A DNA stretch of 64,000 nt, from the NCBI GenBank assembly GCA_964649085.1, contig CAZYPN010000014.1, positions 1 through 64,000 on the forward strand, in the 5' to 3' direction. Made by a program: the position numbers and the translations under genes. Numbering within the stretch: position 1 is the stretch's first letter; every line of letters starts with the position of its first letter. The notes beneath the pieces are model-generated. The model was not told where the DNA came from. It saw only the letters and a list, made by a program, of their open reading frames with translations, and did no database searches. The stretch is from JADMJV01 sp964649085. Lineage in GTDB: Bacteria > Vulcanimicrobiota > Xenobia > Xenobiales > JADMJV01. This document shows positions 46,796 through 55,501 of this stretch, piece after piece.

Positions 46796-49219
46796 ATGAA
46801 ACGTCAGATCGTAGCTCTGGCCCTGGGGGGCTGGCTGTGCCAAGCCGCCCAGGCGGCCCCTTTGCCCTGGGAAAGCCCGCGCGCTCAAGATGCCTTGAAA
46901 GTATTGGCAGCCAGTGGCGTGTTGCAGGAAAACTGGCTATCCTATCGGGTGGCCAGCCGTTGGGAAATTGCCGTATTGATGCAGCGACTGTTGCAGCGAC
47001 TGGAGTCGCAGCCGGAGCTGCTGGCCAGCAAGCTCGAGCGTGAGGCCGTGCAAACTCTGGTCGGGGAAGTCCAGGCTGAACTTCAGGCTCTCGCGCCCCG
47101 AGTCGACGGGCTCGAGCAACAGCTGACCGCGCTCGAGCAGCGGGTCGAGTTCCAGGAGCGTTTTCGCTTTCGCGGTCGTTTTCTGATGGCCGCCCTCTAC
47201 CAGGGGGTCAACAACACGGGCAACGATCGCAGCGGCCTGGGAATCGGCTCACTCGACTATCAAGGATTGGCAGGTTCAACCCTGCTGACCAACGGGGTGC
47301 CCCACTCCCCCGAGGGCATCGTTCCGCAGCTCGACCTGGCCCGCGGACGCCCGCTGATTCAAGGCACCAGTTTCACTTCCACCCTCTACCTGGATGTCGA
47401 GCACCAGCCCGACGAGGACTGGCTCTACCAATTACGATTCTATGCTTATACCTCGCAAGGAAATTCGTTGCTCGACGCCACCTGGGGCACTCCTCAGCCC
47501 TATCTGGCCAATCCTTTTACCGGCGCTGGCGGTGGCACCCCCCAGGGTTCGAACCGTGCGCCCTTTAGCAGTATGGGGTTCGACCGTTTTCGCCTGACCC
47601 ACGTTCCAACGGGATTTGGTTTGACCCTGGGCAGTTTTCATCCCCGCTTGATTTCCAGCCAGGTATTTACCGGTCAGGTCAACCCTCGGGTGGGAGATCC
47701 TCGCCTGCTCGAGAGCTTCGGAGTCCACGCTTCGGCCGAACACGGGCCTTTTGGTTGGGAGGCCTTTGGGACCTACTTGCCCGACGGGAATCCCGCCCAG
47801 TTGGGGCTTCAGCCCCTGCAGCATCTGGCCTGGGGTGGTGCGCTCAGTTATCAGAACAAGGGCTGGCAAGCCACCTTGAGCCTGCTCCAGGCTTCGGCCA
47901 GTTCTCGTGACGGCAACCCTCGGGCCGTGGGCCTGTCTAACCTGGTGAATGGAAGCACGGGTCAGGTAAATGTCAACTGGGTGAACCCCAACGGTTTTTT
48001 TGCCGGACAGTTGCCTCCGGCGGCCTCGGCCGGCCGTGGCTCAACCAGCGATCGTCGTCCTGTCCCAGGTCGAGCCGGGCTCGATGGGGGAGGTCGAGAG
48101 GCCAGCTTCGGCCCCCAGCAGCAGCTGGGCCTGGGATTGAATGTGAACTATCGAGATCCTGCTGGCTGGGCCGTGTTGGGCGAATGGGCCCACACCCGAT
48201 ATCGGCCCAGCCAGAACTCCAGCTTTCAACGCGAGGGCAACCTTTGGAGCCTGGGCACTCAGGTGGAACTGGGAGAGTCGCGGGAGTTTCAACTCCAGCT
48301 GGACTATCGCTCGACCGACGCCACCTACGACCCCATGATTCTCGTGTTTCCTTCTCCCAGCTCGTCCCTGGTGCCCTTTCGTGTCTACCACCGGTTCCCC
48401 GATCACGACCAGTTCTGGCATCTTTACTCGCTCCACGACACCGATCGGTTTCCCCATAATCGCAGGGGGTTCTGGCCTGCCTTCCGCTGGAATTATGGCC
48501 CGGACAGCCACCTGGTGTTGCGGGGACGTTGGTTGGAACAGGTGTCAACCTCGTTGCAAGATGTCCGCTTTCAGCCCGGCCAGCTCGGGGCCAACGTGCC
48601 CAACGAGCAGGTGCTGGGGCATTCGCCAGGATTTTTCGACGTGGTGTTTCGAGAGTTTTCACCCCTGTCTTTCAACGCCCAGCTGCAGCCCCTTGAGAAT
48701 CCCCGTGGCCGCGTGACGGCACTGGGGTTAGACCTGCATCATCACTTTGAGGACACTCCCTGGACCCTGGACTTTCGATTGGAGCGTCATCACTTTCGCC
48801 GTCCCACCCGCTTGCCCGCCAGTTTGGGGGGGAGCCAGAACCGGGTGGACCTGGCCCACAGTCTCGCCCATGTAGGACTGGAGTACAAACCCAATTCCAG
48901 TTGGAGTTACCGATTGAACTACGACGTGGCAGAAATGCGGGGACACTACGACCCGCTCGGAGTGTACAATCCCTTCGCCATCAGTAATGACCGGGTCGAT
49001 TTCCTGAATCGCGACCTGCTCCAGCACGCGCCCGGCCTGGAAGCCACCTGGCATCTGGATAGTCAGACCCGTTGGGATATGGGCCTGACTTACTATATCA
49101 ATATCGATCGCGTGCCTCGCTCTGTATTTGCCGGGCTGCCGGGCGGGCCTCAGGCGACCGCTCATCCGTTTTCGTTCAATGCCGTGCGCTTGGAAACGCG
49201 ACTCGAAGTCGATTTCTGA
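46796..49219 (+). CDS. Outer-membrane porin with SLH-like N-terminus
   Basis: The 807-residue protein has a signal peptide (MKRQIVALALGGWLCQAAQA). An S-layer-homology-like segment follows (ESPRAQDALKVLAASGVLQE, NWLSYRVASRWEIAVLMQRL), then a coiled coil (VQAELQALAPRVDGLEQQLT, ALEQRVEFQERF). The last 650 residues are beta-barrel-like with alternating aromatics (FRFRGRFLMAALYQGVNNTG, FQLQLDYRSTDATYDPM, WSYRLNYDVAEMRGHYD). The end, VRLETRLEVDF, has the terminal Phe of outer-membrane proteins. SLH-coil-barrel porins of cyanobacteria, Thermus and Negativicutes tether the outer membrane to peptidoglycan. It is preceded by a terminator. Confidence 0.85.
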   Translation: MKRQIVALALGGWLCQAAQAAPLPWESPRAQDALKVLAASGVLQENWLSYRVASRWEIAVLMQRLLQRLESQPELLASKLEREAVQTLVGEVQAELQALAPRVDGLEQQLTALEQRVEFQERFRFRGRFLMAALYQGVNNTGNDRSGLGIGSLDYQGLAGSTLLTNGVPHSPEGIVPQLDLARGRPLIQGTSFTSTLYLDVEHQPDEDWLYQLRFYAYTSQGNSLLDATWGTPQPYLANPFTGAGGGTPQGSNRAPFSSMGFDRFRLTHVPTGFGLTLGSFHPRLISSQVFTGQVNPRVGDPRLLESFGVHASAEHGPFGWEAFGTYLPDGNPAQLGLQPLQHLAWGGALSYQNKGWQATLSLLQASASSRDGNPRAVGLSNLVNGSTGQVNVNWVNPNGFFAGQLPPAASAGRGSTSDRRPVPGRAGLDGGGREASFGPQQQLGLGLNVNYRDPAGWAVLGEWAHTRYRPSQNSSFQREGNLWSLGTQVELGESREFQLQLDYRSTDATYDPMILVFPSPSSSLVPFRVYHRFPDHDQFWHLYSLHDTDRFPHNRRGFWPAFRWNYGPDSHLVLRGRWLEQVSTSLQDVRFQPGQLGANVPNEQVLGHSPGFFDVVFREFSPLSFNAQLQPLENPRGRVTALGLDLHHHFEDTPWTLDFRLERHHFRRPTRLPASLGGSQNRVDLAHSLAHVGLEYKPNSSWSYRLNYDVAEMRGHYDPLGVYNPFAISNDRVDFLNRDLLQHAPGLEATWHLDSQTRWDMGLTYYINIDRVPRSVFAGLPGGPQATAHPFSFNAVRLETRLEVDF

Positions 49220-49256
49220 GCACAGGGAATCTGTCTCCTTTTTCGAAACCCTGCAG

Positions 49257-49460
49257 ATGCGCTACTGGATAATCGGGCTCATTGTACTGGCTGGATGCTC
49301 GGGACCTCGGGTTGACCTGAACGTGGGCAAACTCCGATCGAACCAAAAGCAGCATGTGAAAGCCGCCAATCAAAACGTCAAGGATCAGACCGGAACGGAT
49401 CTGGGAACGGTCAAGCCACAGAAACGCAAGTTTGGCATGCCCACGACACCGGTGGAGTAG
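49257..49460 (+). CDS. Small lipoprotein
   Basis: The ATG at 49257 gives 67 residues. MRYWIIGLIVLAGCSGPRVD holds a lipobox (LAGC) after a hydrophobic segment, so it should be lipidated at Cys14. The mature part is basic and polar (VGKLRSNQKQHVKAANQNVK, DQTGTDLGTVKPQKRKFGMP). No family is recognised. It lies 37 nt after the porin and 18 nt before the sensor kinase on the same strand. A link with envelope sensing is possible but unproven. Confidence 0.7.
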   Translation: MRYWIIGLIVLAGCSGPRVDLNVGKLRSNQKQHVKAANQNVKDQTGTDLGTVKPQKRKFGMPTTPVE

Positions 49461-49478
49461 AACTCAGCGAGTTCCTCT

Positions 49479-50930
49479 GTGCTGACAACCCGCCTTCTCT
49501 TTTTCGCCTGGTCCATGGCTGCTATCAGCCTGGTCATGGCGGGGGTGGTCGGCGGCAGTTACTGGGGCATTCGGCGTAAACTCGAGGCTCAGATATACCG
49601 GCAATTGTCAGAAGAACTCAGCCCCGGTTCGCTGAGGAATGGTTCGGTTCCCCACCTGGTCTGGCCAGCAGTTGGTCCTGCCGAGGTCGGCCGACTGGCT
49701 TCCCGAGGCATCAGCGTACGCTATTTCGATGCAACAGGCGTGCGGCGCCTTGAGGGTGGGGGAGATGCCGGACTACCGGCCGAGCGTCCCGAGAAAGTTC
49801 GTCAGTTGCTCGGGCAGCGTGCCGACTCACTCCGCTATACCTCCAGTCTGCGCCGGGAAACCTGGCAGATGTGGGCCCTGCCCGTTTACTCCGACAAAGG
49901 TGACTGGGTGGGCGTCCTGGAGGTGGGAACCAGTCTTCGCTATCACCATCAGGTCCTGGAAATTTTGGGGCGCACATTGTTGTGGGGGGGGGCTCTGGGG
50001 GCGGTCGTCAGCGCTGTGATGGCGGCCTGGCTCTCGCAGTACTTCGGTCGGCCGATCGAATCGATGGCCCGGGTCATGAATCGTGTGAGAGGTGGCGAAC
50101 TCAGCGCCCGCACACAGCCTGGGGGCACCGCCGAAATGCGCCAGATGGCGGTCGACCTGAACCGGATGGTGGAAGAATTGGAAAGCTTGCTGGCCAGCCA
50201 GCGAACTTTTATCGCCAACGCCTCTCACGAACTCAAGACTCCGCTGACTTCGTTGAGCGCGATGTGTGAATTGCTTCATCGACGAGAGGACGAACTGACC
50301 GTTGAGCGCCGGGAAAGAGCCTGGAGGGTCGTGGAACGGGAGATCGCCTCGATGAGTGCGCTGGTTCAGGACTTGCTCGCGCTCTCGCGACTGGAAATGA
50401 CGGCCTCACCGAGTGTGGGATTTGACCCCCTTCCGCTTCTCGCCGAACTGGCAGAGCATTATACCGATTTGGGCAGAGTCGAGTTCTGCCTCCGTGGGCA
50501 GGGCAGCATGGCAGGCGATCCTGGCGGTTTCTGCAGAGCGGTGCGCAACTTGATTGAGAATGCTTTGCAGCACACCCCTGAACCCGGTCGGGTGCGGGTT
50601 GCGCTGGATTTTCGGGAGGGCCTCTGGCAACTGGAGGTGTGCGATCAGGGGAGCGGGATTGCGCCTGAAGTGCTCGACCGCGTTGCCGAACCTTTTTTTC
50701 GAGCCGATGTGTCGCGTTCTCGCCGGGCAGGCGGCAGCGGATTGGGCCTGTCTATCGTGGCCGCCTGGGTGGAACAGCAGGGCGGCAAGTGGAAGATCGA
50801 AAGTGATCCTGGCGGCGCCGAATGGTCCACTCGCATCTGCTTGAGCATTCCTTCAGGAAGTCTTCAGGATGACCCTGGCCAGATCTTCAGTCTCAACCCC
50901 TACATTGGAAATGCGCAAAGTCTATCCTGA
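49479..50930 (+). CDS. Two-component sensor histidine kinase
   Basis: A GTG at 49479 gives 483 residues. The first membrane helix is near residues 8-28 (FFAWSMAAISLVMAGVVGGS), then about 120 periplasmic residues, a second helix near 165-185 (LLWGGALGAVVSAVMAAWL) and a HAMP-like segment (YFGRPIESMARVMNRVRGGE). The kinase core has FIANASHELKTPLTSLSAMC (phospho-His near 254), NLIENALQHTPEPGR (N), CDQGSGIAPEVLDRVAEPFF (G1/F) and GGSGLGLSIVAAWVEQQGGK (G2). No response-regulator gene is adjacent, so it is an orphan in this window. It is followed by the terminator at 50943. Confidence 0.88.
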   Translation: MLTTRLLFFAWSMAAISLVMAGVVGGSYWGIRRKLEAQIYRQLSEELSPGSLRNGSVPHLVWPAVGPAEVGRLASRGISVRYFDATGVRRLEGGGDAGLPAERPEKVRQLLGQRADSLRYTSSLRRETWQMWALPVYSDKGDWVGVLEVGTSLRYHHQVLEILGRTLLWGGALGAVVSAVMAAWLSQYFGRPIESMARVMNRVRGGELSARTQPGGTAEMRQMAVDLNRMVEELESLLASQRTFIANASHELKTPLTSLSAMCELLHRREDELTVERRERAWRVVEREIASMSALVQDLLALSRLEMTASPSVGFDPLPLLAELAEHYTDLGRVEFCLRGQGSMAGDPGGFCRAVRNLIENALQHTPEPGRVRVALDFREGLWQLEVCDQGSGIAPEVLDRVAEPFFRADVSRSRRAGGSGLGLSIVAAWVEQQGGKWKIESDPGGAEWSTRICLSIPSGSLQDDPGQIFSLNPYIGNAQSLS

Positions 50931-50942
50931 AGTTATCTTCAC

Positions 50943-50968
50943 CACGGCCCCCGGGCCGTGTTTTTTTT
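50943..50968 (+). terminator. Rho-independent terminator of the sensor kinase transcript
   Basis: CACGGCC (50943-50949) pairs perfectly with GGCCGTG (50954-50960) around CCCG, followed by eight T (50961-50968). It lies 12 nt after the sensor kinase stop and faces a convergent gene. Confidence 0.88.
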
Positions 50969-51005
50969 GTTCCTCTGGCCCGCCCCCAGCCTTACGGTTG
51001 TTCGT

Positions 51006-51659
51006 TCAGGGCAGGTTCTTCAGGGCGTCGTCCAGGGGTCGAAGGTAATCGCCCGGTGCTTTCAGCCCGTCGCGATAGAGATAGTAGCGGGCCCGTTCAA
51101 CCAGCAATTCCGAATAGCGTGAGGGCACGGCCCCTTTTTGAGCTTCCTGAAGCGAGAGCTGCAGCAGGTTGCCCAGTCGCTTCAACTGGTCTCGGGCCCG
51201 CAGGTAGTTTGCCCGGGCATTCCCAGCCGGGGCGGCCGGTAGGTTGGCCAGTAAGACCCTTGTCATGGCCAGTGCCTCCTGGAGTTGCTCGGGTTGGGGC
51301 TGGTTGGTGCCGGGCGAAGAGGTGGCTCCGCTCGTAGGGGCACCCGCTCCGGCCTCGGCCATCCGCTGTTCCACGATTCGCCAGTGCTGGATTGCGGCCT
51401 CAGGCAGTCCGCCCTGGGCGATGATGCCCTGGGTTTCCCGATAGACGCGCACGAAATGGTCCCAATTGCCGCGGCGCTGCTGTAGCTCTCCAGCCTGGTG
51501 CTGAAGTAGTTCCAAGCGGGCCGACAAAACCTGGCGCTCGGCAGGCAGGGATTGAAGAGCCGCGCGGGCCTGGGCCAGATGCTCGCGAATCGGCCCCAGC
51601 TGGGGGGGCTGGGCTCCCGCCGCCAGCGCCAACATCAGCCACAGAAGACCGGTTTTCAG
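51006..51659 (-). CDS. Probable secreted helical protein, start codon uncertain
   Basis: The reading frame opens just after the rph stop. An ATG at 51635 begins mid-signal (MLALAAGAQPPQL), but a CTG at 51659 overlaps the rph TGA as CTGA. That start gives LKTGLLWLMLALAAGAQP, a complete signal peptide, so I call it with a possible CTG start. The body is about 195 helical residues (PIREHLAQARAALQSLPAER, LEQLQEALAMTRVLLANLPA) with a Pro/Gly/Ser linker and SRYSELLVERARYYLYRDG near the C-terminus. No family recognised. It is coupled to rph and is probably periplasmic. Confidence 0.65.
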   Translation of the reverse strand: MKTGLLWLMLALAAGAQPPQLGPIREHLAQARAALQSLPAERQVLSARLELLQHQAGELQQRRGNWDHFVRVYRETQGIIAQGGLPEAAIQHWRIVEQRMAEAGAGAPTSGATSSPGTNQPQPEQLQEALAMTRVLLANLPAAPAGNARANYLRARDQLKRLGNLLQLSLQEAQKGAVPSRYSELLVERARYYLYRDGLKAPGDYLRPLDDALKNLP

Positions 51660-52387
51660 AGCTCAATCCCCCTGGCTTTCAGCGTATCTCGCTGGAGTTG
51701 GAAGAGCGGCTGCAGACCGGCCCAGCCTACATCGAGCATTCGATTGAGTTGTTCACGCGAGAAGGTGGCTTCTTCCCCGGTTCCCTGCACTTCGACCAGT
51801 TGTCCGGAAGCGGTCATGACCAGGTTGAGATCGACCGCAGCCGCCGTGTCCTCGGGATAATCCAGATCGAGCAGCACCTGGTCGCCAATCAGCCCAACCG
51901 AGACCGCGGCAACCTGGTCGCGCAGCGGAGAGGCGGTAATCTTGCCCGCCTTCTTGAGTCGATCGCAGGCGAGAGCCAGGGCAATGTAGGAACCGGTTAT
52001 CGAACAGGTGCGCGTTCCGGCGTCGGCCTGCAGCACGTCGCAGTCGAGAATGATGCGCCGCGCACCCAGTGAGGGCAGATGAGCTACCGCTCGCAGGCTG
52101 CGCCCAATCAGTCTCTGGATTTCGTGCGTTCGTCCTGAGTTGCGCTGTTGGTCTCGCTTGCTGCGAACCTGAGTCGAACGCGGCAGCATGGAATACTCGG
52201 CAGTGATCCAGCCCTTGTTCTGGTCTTGCATCCAGTGGGGGACGTTTTCTTCGATGGTGGCCGCGCACAACACTCGGGTGTTGCCGGTCTGCATCAGTAC
52301 GCTACCCTCGGCATAGGGGGCAAAGTCGAGGGTGGCGGAATGGGGCCGCAGTTCATCGGCGGCCCGCCCTTGTCGCAAAAATCCCAT
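51656..52387 (-). CDS. rph: Ribonuclease PH
   Basis: The 243-residue phosphorolytic 3'-5' exoribonuclease trims tRNA 3' ends. Signature parts are GFLRQGRAADELRPHSATLD, GNTRVLCAATIEENVPHWMQ, GWITAEYSMLPRSTQVRSKR, GRTHEIQRLIGRSLRAVAHL, TIILDCDVLQADAGTRTCSI-like RIILDCDVLQADAGTRTCSI and VEVQGTGEEATFSREQLNRM. Length matches Rph (about 240). Its stop couples to the downstream secreted-protein gene. Confidence 0.95.
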   Translation of the reverse strand: MGFLRQGRAADELRPHSATLDFAPYAEGSVLMQTGNTRVLCAATIEENVPHWMQDQNKGWITAEYSMLPRSTQVRSKRDQQRNSGRTHEIQRLIGRSLRAVAHLPSLGARRIILDCDVLQADAGTRTCSITGSYIALALACDRLKKAGKITASPLRDQVAAVSVGLIGDQVLLDLDYPEDTAAAVDLNLVMTASGQLVEVQGTGEEATFSREQLNRMLDVGWAGLQPLFQLQRDTLKARGIEL

Positions 52388-52508
52388 GAAGATGGCTTTG
52401 GAGCGAGGGCAGAAAGTCCTCTGAAGGAATTTTCCGCTTTTGGGAACTTTTGAAAAGGGCCAGGGTTGCTCTCTTTGCTGAGCCCACCCACCATCAGGAG
52501 GTTGCCCA

Positions 52509-52814
52509 ATGTCGAAAATCCGCGCCGATGCACTCAGTATCCCTTCGAGCTTGAAAGTCTATCCGACCACCAGCTGGTTTCCCGGAGACGTTTCGGTTCC
52601 CGGTGAGTCGGACCATCTCCGTGCCAAAGGAAAAGTGTGCTCGATCTGTGGGGGGTGGCAGTCGGAAGAGAAAGTGATGGTCTGGAAAAAGGGCCGGGGC
52701 GCTGTCGAGCGCACGGTGGCCCGTTGCCACGGCCCTCGCGACCGCTCGGTGCCGCGCTGTCAGCCTCAGATCGTTTCCGAGGTCCCGATCACCGACTACA
52801 ATCCCCCGGCCTGA
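52509..52814 (+). CDS. Small hypothetical protein with possible zinc-binding cysteines
   Basis: The ATG at 52509 follows AGGAGG by 7 nt, giving 101 residues: MSKIRADALSIPSSLKVYP, WFPGDVSVPGESDHLRAKG, KVCSICGGWQSEEKVMVW and ERTVARCHGPRDRSVPRCQP. The four Cys (CxxC, CH, C) plus a His could form a zinc ribbon. The strong ribosome site supports a real gene. No family recognised. It stands between divergent rph and the convergent protease gene. Confidence 0.6.
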   Translation: MSKIRADALSIPSSLKVYPTTSWFPGDVSVPGESDHLRAKGKVCSICGGWQSEEKVMVWKKGRGAVERTVARCHGPRDRSVPRCQPQIVSEVPITDYNPPA

Positions 52815-52845
52815 CCACAGGCCCTCTGGGGGCGTTGCACTGGTC

Positions 52846-53538
52846 TCAGTCGCGGCGCCCCCAGATCGTGCCCGGACTGGGTATCTGATAGAGCCACTGC
52901 AGCGCCGTGCGGTCGCGGTCGGTAAGCCTCACTTGATCGACTCGCAGTCTGCGAGCGCTGAGCTTGTAATACATCAAATCTCCCGGCTGGTACGACTCGC
53001 CCAGGCCCAGCACGTGGCCAAGCTCGTGGGCCAGCGCCTGGACCTGGTTGCCGGCGGCAACTCGGGGGTTGTATTCAACGGAAACGCCCTGGGTTCTCAG
53101 CCCCTTGCGCGCGCTGCTCCACCAGGTGGCCGCAGCTTTGTCTCTGGGTAGTCGAGGGTCACCCCACTGCACCACCAGGTCGGCCTCTTCTTGTCGAAAC
53201 ACCAGGATAAAGAAAGGCCCCCAGCCGAGCTGGGCGGCCCATCGATTCCACACCTGCAGGGCTGCGCCCACCAGGTGTTGCTGGGCCGGCGCCGTGTAGA
53301 TGCCCCAGGGAAGCCGATTTCCCGCAATTCGACAGGGCCGCCCAAGACTCTTCATGAATTCATATTGTTGCAGAGGGGGGTCGCCGTTGGGTAGCACCTG
53401 CGGCGCCGGCACCACTCCCATCGGTTCATCATCGGCGTGCGGTTGTGCGGTCAGGGGCACTTTCAGGGAGTGGGGGGGCCTGGGACGGGCTGCTCCGAAC
53501 TGAGAAAGCAACAGTAGCGAAAGCAGGAAGTAGCGCAC
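52846..53538 (-). CDS. Matrixin-like zinc metalloprotease
   Basis: The 230-residue secreted protein has a signal peptide (MRYFLLSLLLLSQFGAARP). A catalytic domain with ALAHELGHVLGLGESY (His171, Glu172, His175) is followed by the Met-turn in PGDLMYY (Met189). Matrixins normally have H-E-x-x-H-x-x-G-x-x-H; here the third ligand position is Glu181 instead of His, within GLGES. WGIYTAPAQQHLVGAALQVW and YNPRVAAGNQVQALAHELGH fit the fold. Function: probable extracellular or periplasmic peptidase. It is divergent from the HtrA gene with a 38-nt gap. Confidence 0.8.
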   Translation of the reverse strand: MRYFLLSLLLLSQFGAARPRPPHSLKVPLTAQPHADDEPMGVVPAPQVLPNGDPPLQQYEFMKSLGRPCRIAGNRLPWGIYTAPAQQHLVGAALQVWNRWAAQLGWGPFFILVFRQEEADLVVQWGDPRLPRDKAAATWWSSARKGLRTQGVSVEYNPRVAAGNQVQALAHELGHVLGLGESYQPGDLMYYKLSARRLRVDQVRLTDRDRTALQWLYQIPSPGTIWGRRD

Positions 53539-53576
53539 AGGGATGAGTTTGCGCCAGGCGCTGCGAAGTCCTGGGC

Positions 53577-54902
53577 ATGCGATGGAAGTCCCTTCTATGT
53601 GCCGCCTGGCTGACCGCGCCCTTGTTGGCGATACCGCCTTCTCCGCTGTTGCAACAAGTCGAAGAGGTGGTGGCCAGCGTCAGCGAGCAGTTGAAACCCG
53701 CCGTGGTCCACCTTGAAGTCTGGTCCAAGCGCGGCGGCCTGCGCAGCAAGAGTTTGGGGTCAGGTTTATTGGTCGCTGCCGATGGAACGATTGTGACCAA
53801 CCACCACGTTGTGGATAAGGCAGAGCAGATTCAGGTGATTTTGGATGACAAAAGTCGTCACGATGCGCGAATTCTGCGCGACGATCGTCAGACCGATCTG
53901 GCGGTCTTGCGAATCTCGGCGGGCCGCGATCTGGCCTACGCTCGGCTGGGCGACTCGGACAAGGTTCGGGTGGGTCAGTGGGTCCTGGCCATCGGCAATC
54001 CCTATGGTCTGGACCGGACGGTTTCCTTCGGGATTATCAGCGGCAAGGGTCGCTACATTCCAGGCATCGAGTCGGGGCTTTCTCCACTGAACGACTTCCT
54101 GCAGACCGACGCTTTGATCGATCCCGGCAGTTCGGGTGGGCCGCTCGTCGACCTGCAAGGAAGAGTCTTGGGCATCAACTCCGCCGGTATCGGCCGGGGC
54201 ATCGGCTTCACGATTCCGGCCAAGGTGGTTCAGGAGGTGCTGTCGGGCCGCCAGACCGAGGGTCGTTTAGAACGAGGTTGGCTGGGATTGTACCCTCAGC
54301 CGCTCACCCGCGAACTGGCCAGGCACTTGAAGATTCCCGAGTCACGCGGCATTGTGCTCAGCGACCTGGCCCCCGGATCACCGGCTGAGTCAGCAGGAAT
54401 ACAGCCCGGGGATATTCTGCTGGAGTTTCAAGGCCAGCCGGTCGGTGCCGAGCAGGAGGAGGATGTCCTCAGTTTCGCCCAGTCGGTTTCTCGTCTGGCC
54501 CCGGGGCAGAAGGTTCAGCTTACGGTGCTGCGCCAGGGCAAGGTGATGCCGCTCAGCTGCGAGGTGGGACTGCAGCCCGGTGTCGATGGAGGAGAAGTGC
54601 ATCTCAGCTGGGGCCTCAGGGTCAGTCAGGTGACCCCTTTTCGACGCCAACAGTATCGGCTGTCCGAGGGCGAAGGTCTGGTGGTGGTCGAGGTCGAGAG
54701 CGGCAGTCCCGCGGAAGAAGCGGGCATCGAAGAGGGCGACGTGTTGCTGGATTGGGAGCAGCAGCCTGTGCGTGAACTGCAGCAGCTGCGACGTCTGGAC
54801 CGCACACAGCCGGGCAACGAGGCTCTTCTATTGCGGTTGCGCAAGGGCCAGTACCGCTACTATGCGCTGATGCAGCCTCGCGGTGGCCAGCGTCAGAGGT
54901 GA
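53577..54902 (+). CDS. HtrA/DegP-like serine protease with two PDZ domains
   Basis: The 441-residue protein has a signal peptide (MRWKSLLCAAWLTAPLLAI). The trypsin-like domain holds the triad His77 (VTNHHVVD), Asp107 (DRQTDLAVLRI) and Ser186 (DPGSSGGPLVDLQGRVLGIN). Two PDZ domains follow: GIVLSDLAPGSPAESAGIQP then GDILLEFQGQPVG, and LVVVEVESGSPAEEAGIEEG then DVLLDWEQQPV. Length and order match DegQ/DegS-like periplasmic proteases that degrade misfolded envelope proteins. It converges with the TusB-like gene, overlapping by 10 nt. Confidence 0.92.
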   Translation: MRWKSLLCAAWLTAPLLAIPPSPLLQQVEEVVASVSEQLKPAVVHLEVWSKRGGLRSKSLGSGLLVAADGTIVTNHHVVDKAEQIQVILDDKSRHDARILRDDRQTDLAVLRISAGRDLAYARLGDSDKVRVGQWVLAIGNPYGLDRTVSFGIISGKGRYIPGIESGLSPLNDFLQTDALIDPGSSGGPLVDLQGRVLGINSAGIGRGIGFTIPAKVVQEVLSGRQTEGRLERGWLGLYPQPLTRELARHLKIPESRGIVLSDLAPGSPAESAGIQPGDILLEFQGQPVGAEQEEDVLSFAQSVSRLAPGQKVQLTVLRQGKVMPLSCEVGLQPGVDGGEVHLSWGLRVSQVTPFRRQQYRLSEGEGLVVVEVESGSPAEEAGIEEGDVLLDWEQQPVRELQQLRRLDRTQPGNEALLLRLRKGQYRYYALMQPRGGQRQR

Positions 54903-55150
54903 ACCAGTTCGGTCTCGAGCATCAGATCCATCAGTTCAGACCCCGATTTCAAGGAAACCTCGCCTTCGAACTGGGGTACCAGTCCGGTTTCCTTGACTTC
55001 CTCCTGCAGTGCGATCACCGTGCTGGAGGCGGGCAGGGCGGAAAAATCCGAAAGCAGGGCCTGGCCCAGCGCTACCAGTTGGGGCTTTTCCTCTCGTTGT
55101 AGCCAGGAGCGGTCCTGGGGGCGAAGTCGGCGGCACAGGATAAACAGCAT
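54893..55150 (-). CDS. DsrH/TusB-like protein
   Basis: The 85-residue product starts MLFILCRRLRPQDRSWLQRE. It has KPQLVALGQALLSDFSALP and SSTVIALQEEVKETGLVPQF, a fold similar to TusB/DsrH, the third subunit of the TusBCD sulfur-relay complex. It lies 9 nt downstream of the TusC-like gene in the same orientation, giving the order D-C-B seen in tus/dsr operons. Assignment is by size, order and resemblance. Confidence 0.6.
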   Translation of the reverse strand: MLFILCRRLRPQDRSWLQREEKPQLVALGQALLSDFSALPASSTVIALQEEVKETGLVPQFEGEVSLKSGSELMDLMLETELVHL

Positions 55151-55159
55151 CGGGGGCTC

Positions 55160-55501
55160 CTAAAAGGCAATGTTTAGCGACTCGCGGCGCAGATTCCAGA
55201 ACTCATCGCCGGGCTTGACGACCGCTACCGAGTGAAGTTGTTCAACTGACAGGTCCTGGCTTTCGAGGCTGGCCTGGTCGACCCAAACCTCTACACCGTG
55301 GGCGGCGGCCGACGTGAGGTAGCGATCGAGCCAGGCTGGATTGCGCTCCTTCAGGGCGTGCAAGATGCCCTCATCGCAGAGCATAATGCGGACTTCGTGT
55401 CGGCGGTAGGCGCTGGCCAACCCGATGGCCACGCGCAGCGGAGCCACCAGGCTTGGGGCGCTGGGGGCAAAGTTCGAGAGCGTAATGGCCACGGGTTTCA
55501 T
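55160..55501 (-). CDS. DsrF/TusC-like protein
   Basis: The ATG at 55501 overlaps the previous stop as ATGA and gives 113 residues: MKPVAITLSNFAPSAPSLVA, PLRVAIGLASAYRRHEVRIM, LCDEGILHALKERNPAWLDR and VEQLHSVAVVKPGDEFWNLR. The Rossmann-like DsrE/F fold is suggested by the first beta strand and ASAYRRHEVRIMLCDEGI. In TusBCD it scaffolds sulfur transfer to tRNA wobble uridine or, in sulfur oxidisers, DsrEFH. The partners TusA and TusE are not in the window. Confidence 0.65.
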   Translation of the reverse strand: MKPVAITLSNFAPSAPSLVAPLRVAIGLASAYRRHEVRIMLCDEGILHALKERNPAWLDRYLTSAAAHGVEVWVDQASLESQDLSVEQLHSVAVVKPGDEFWNLRRESLNIAF

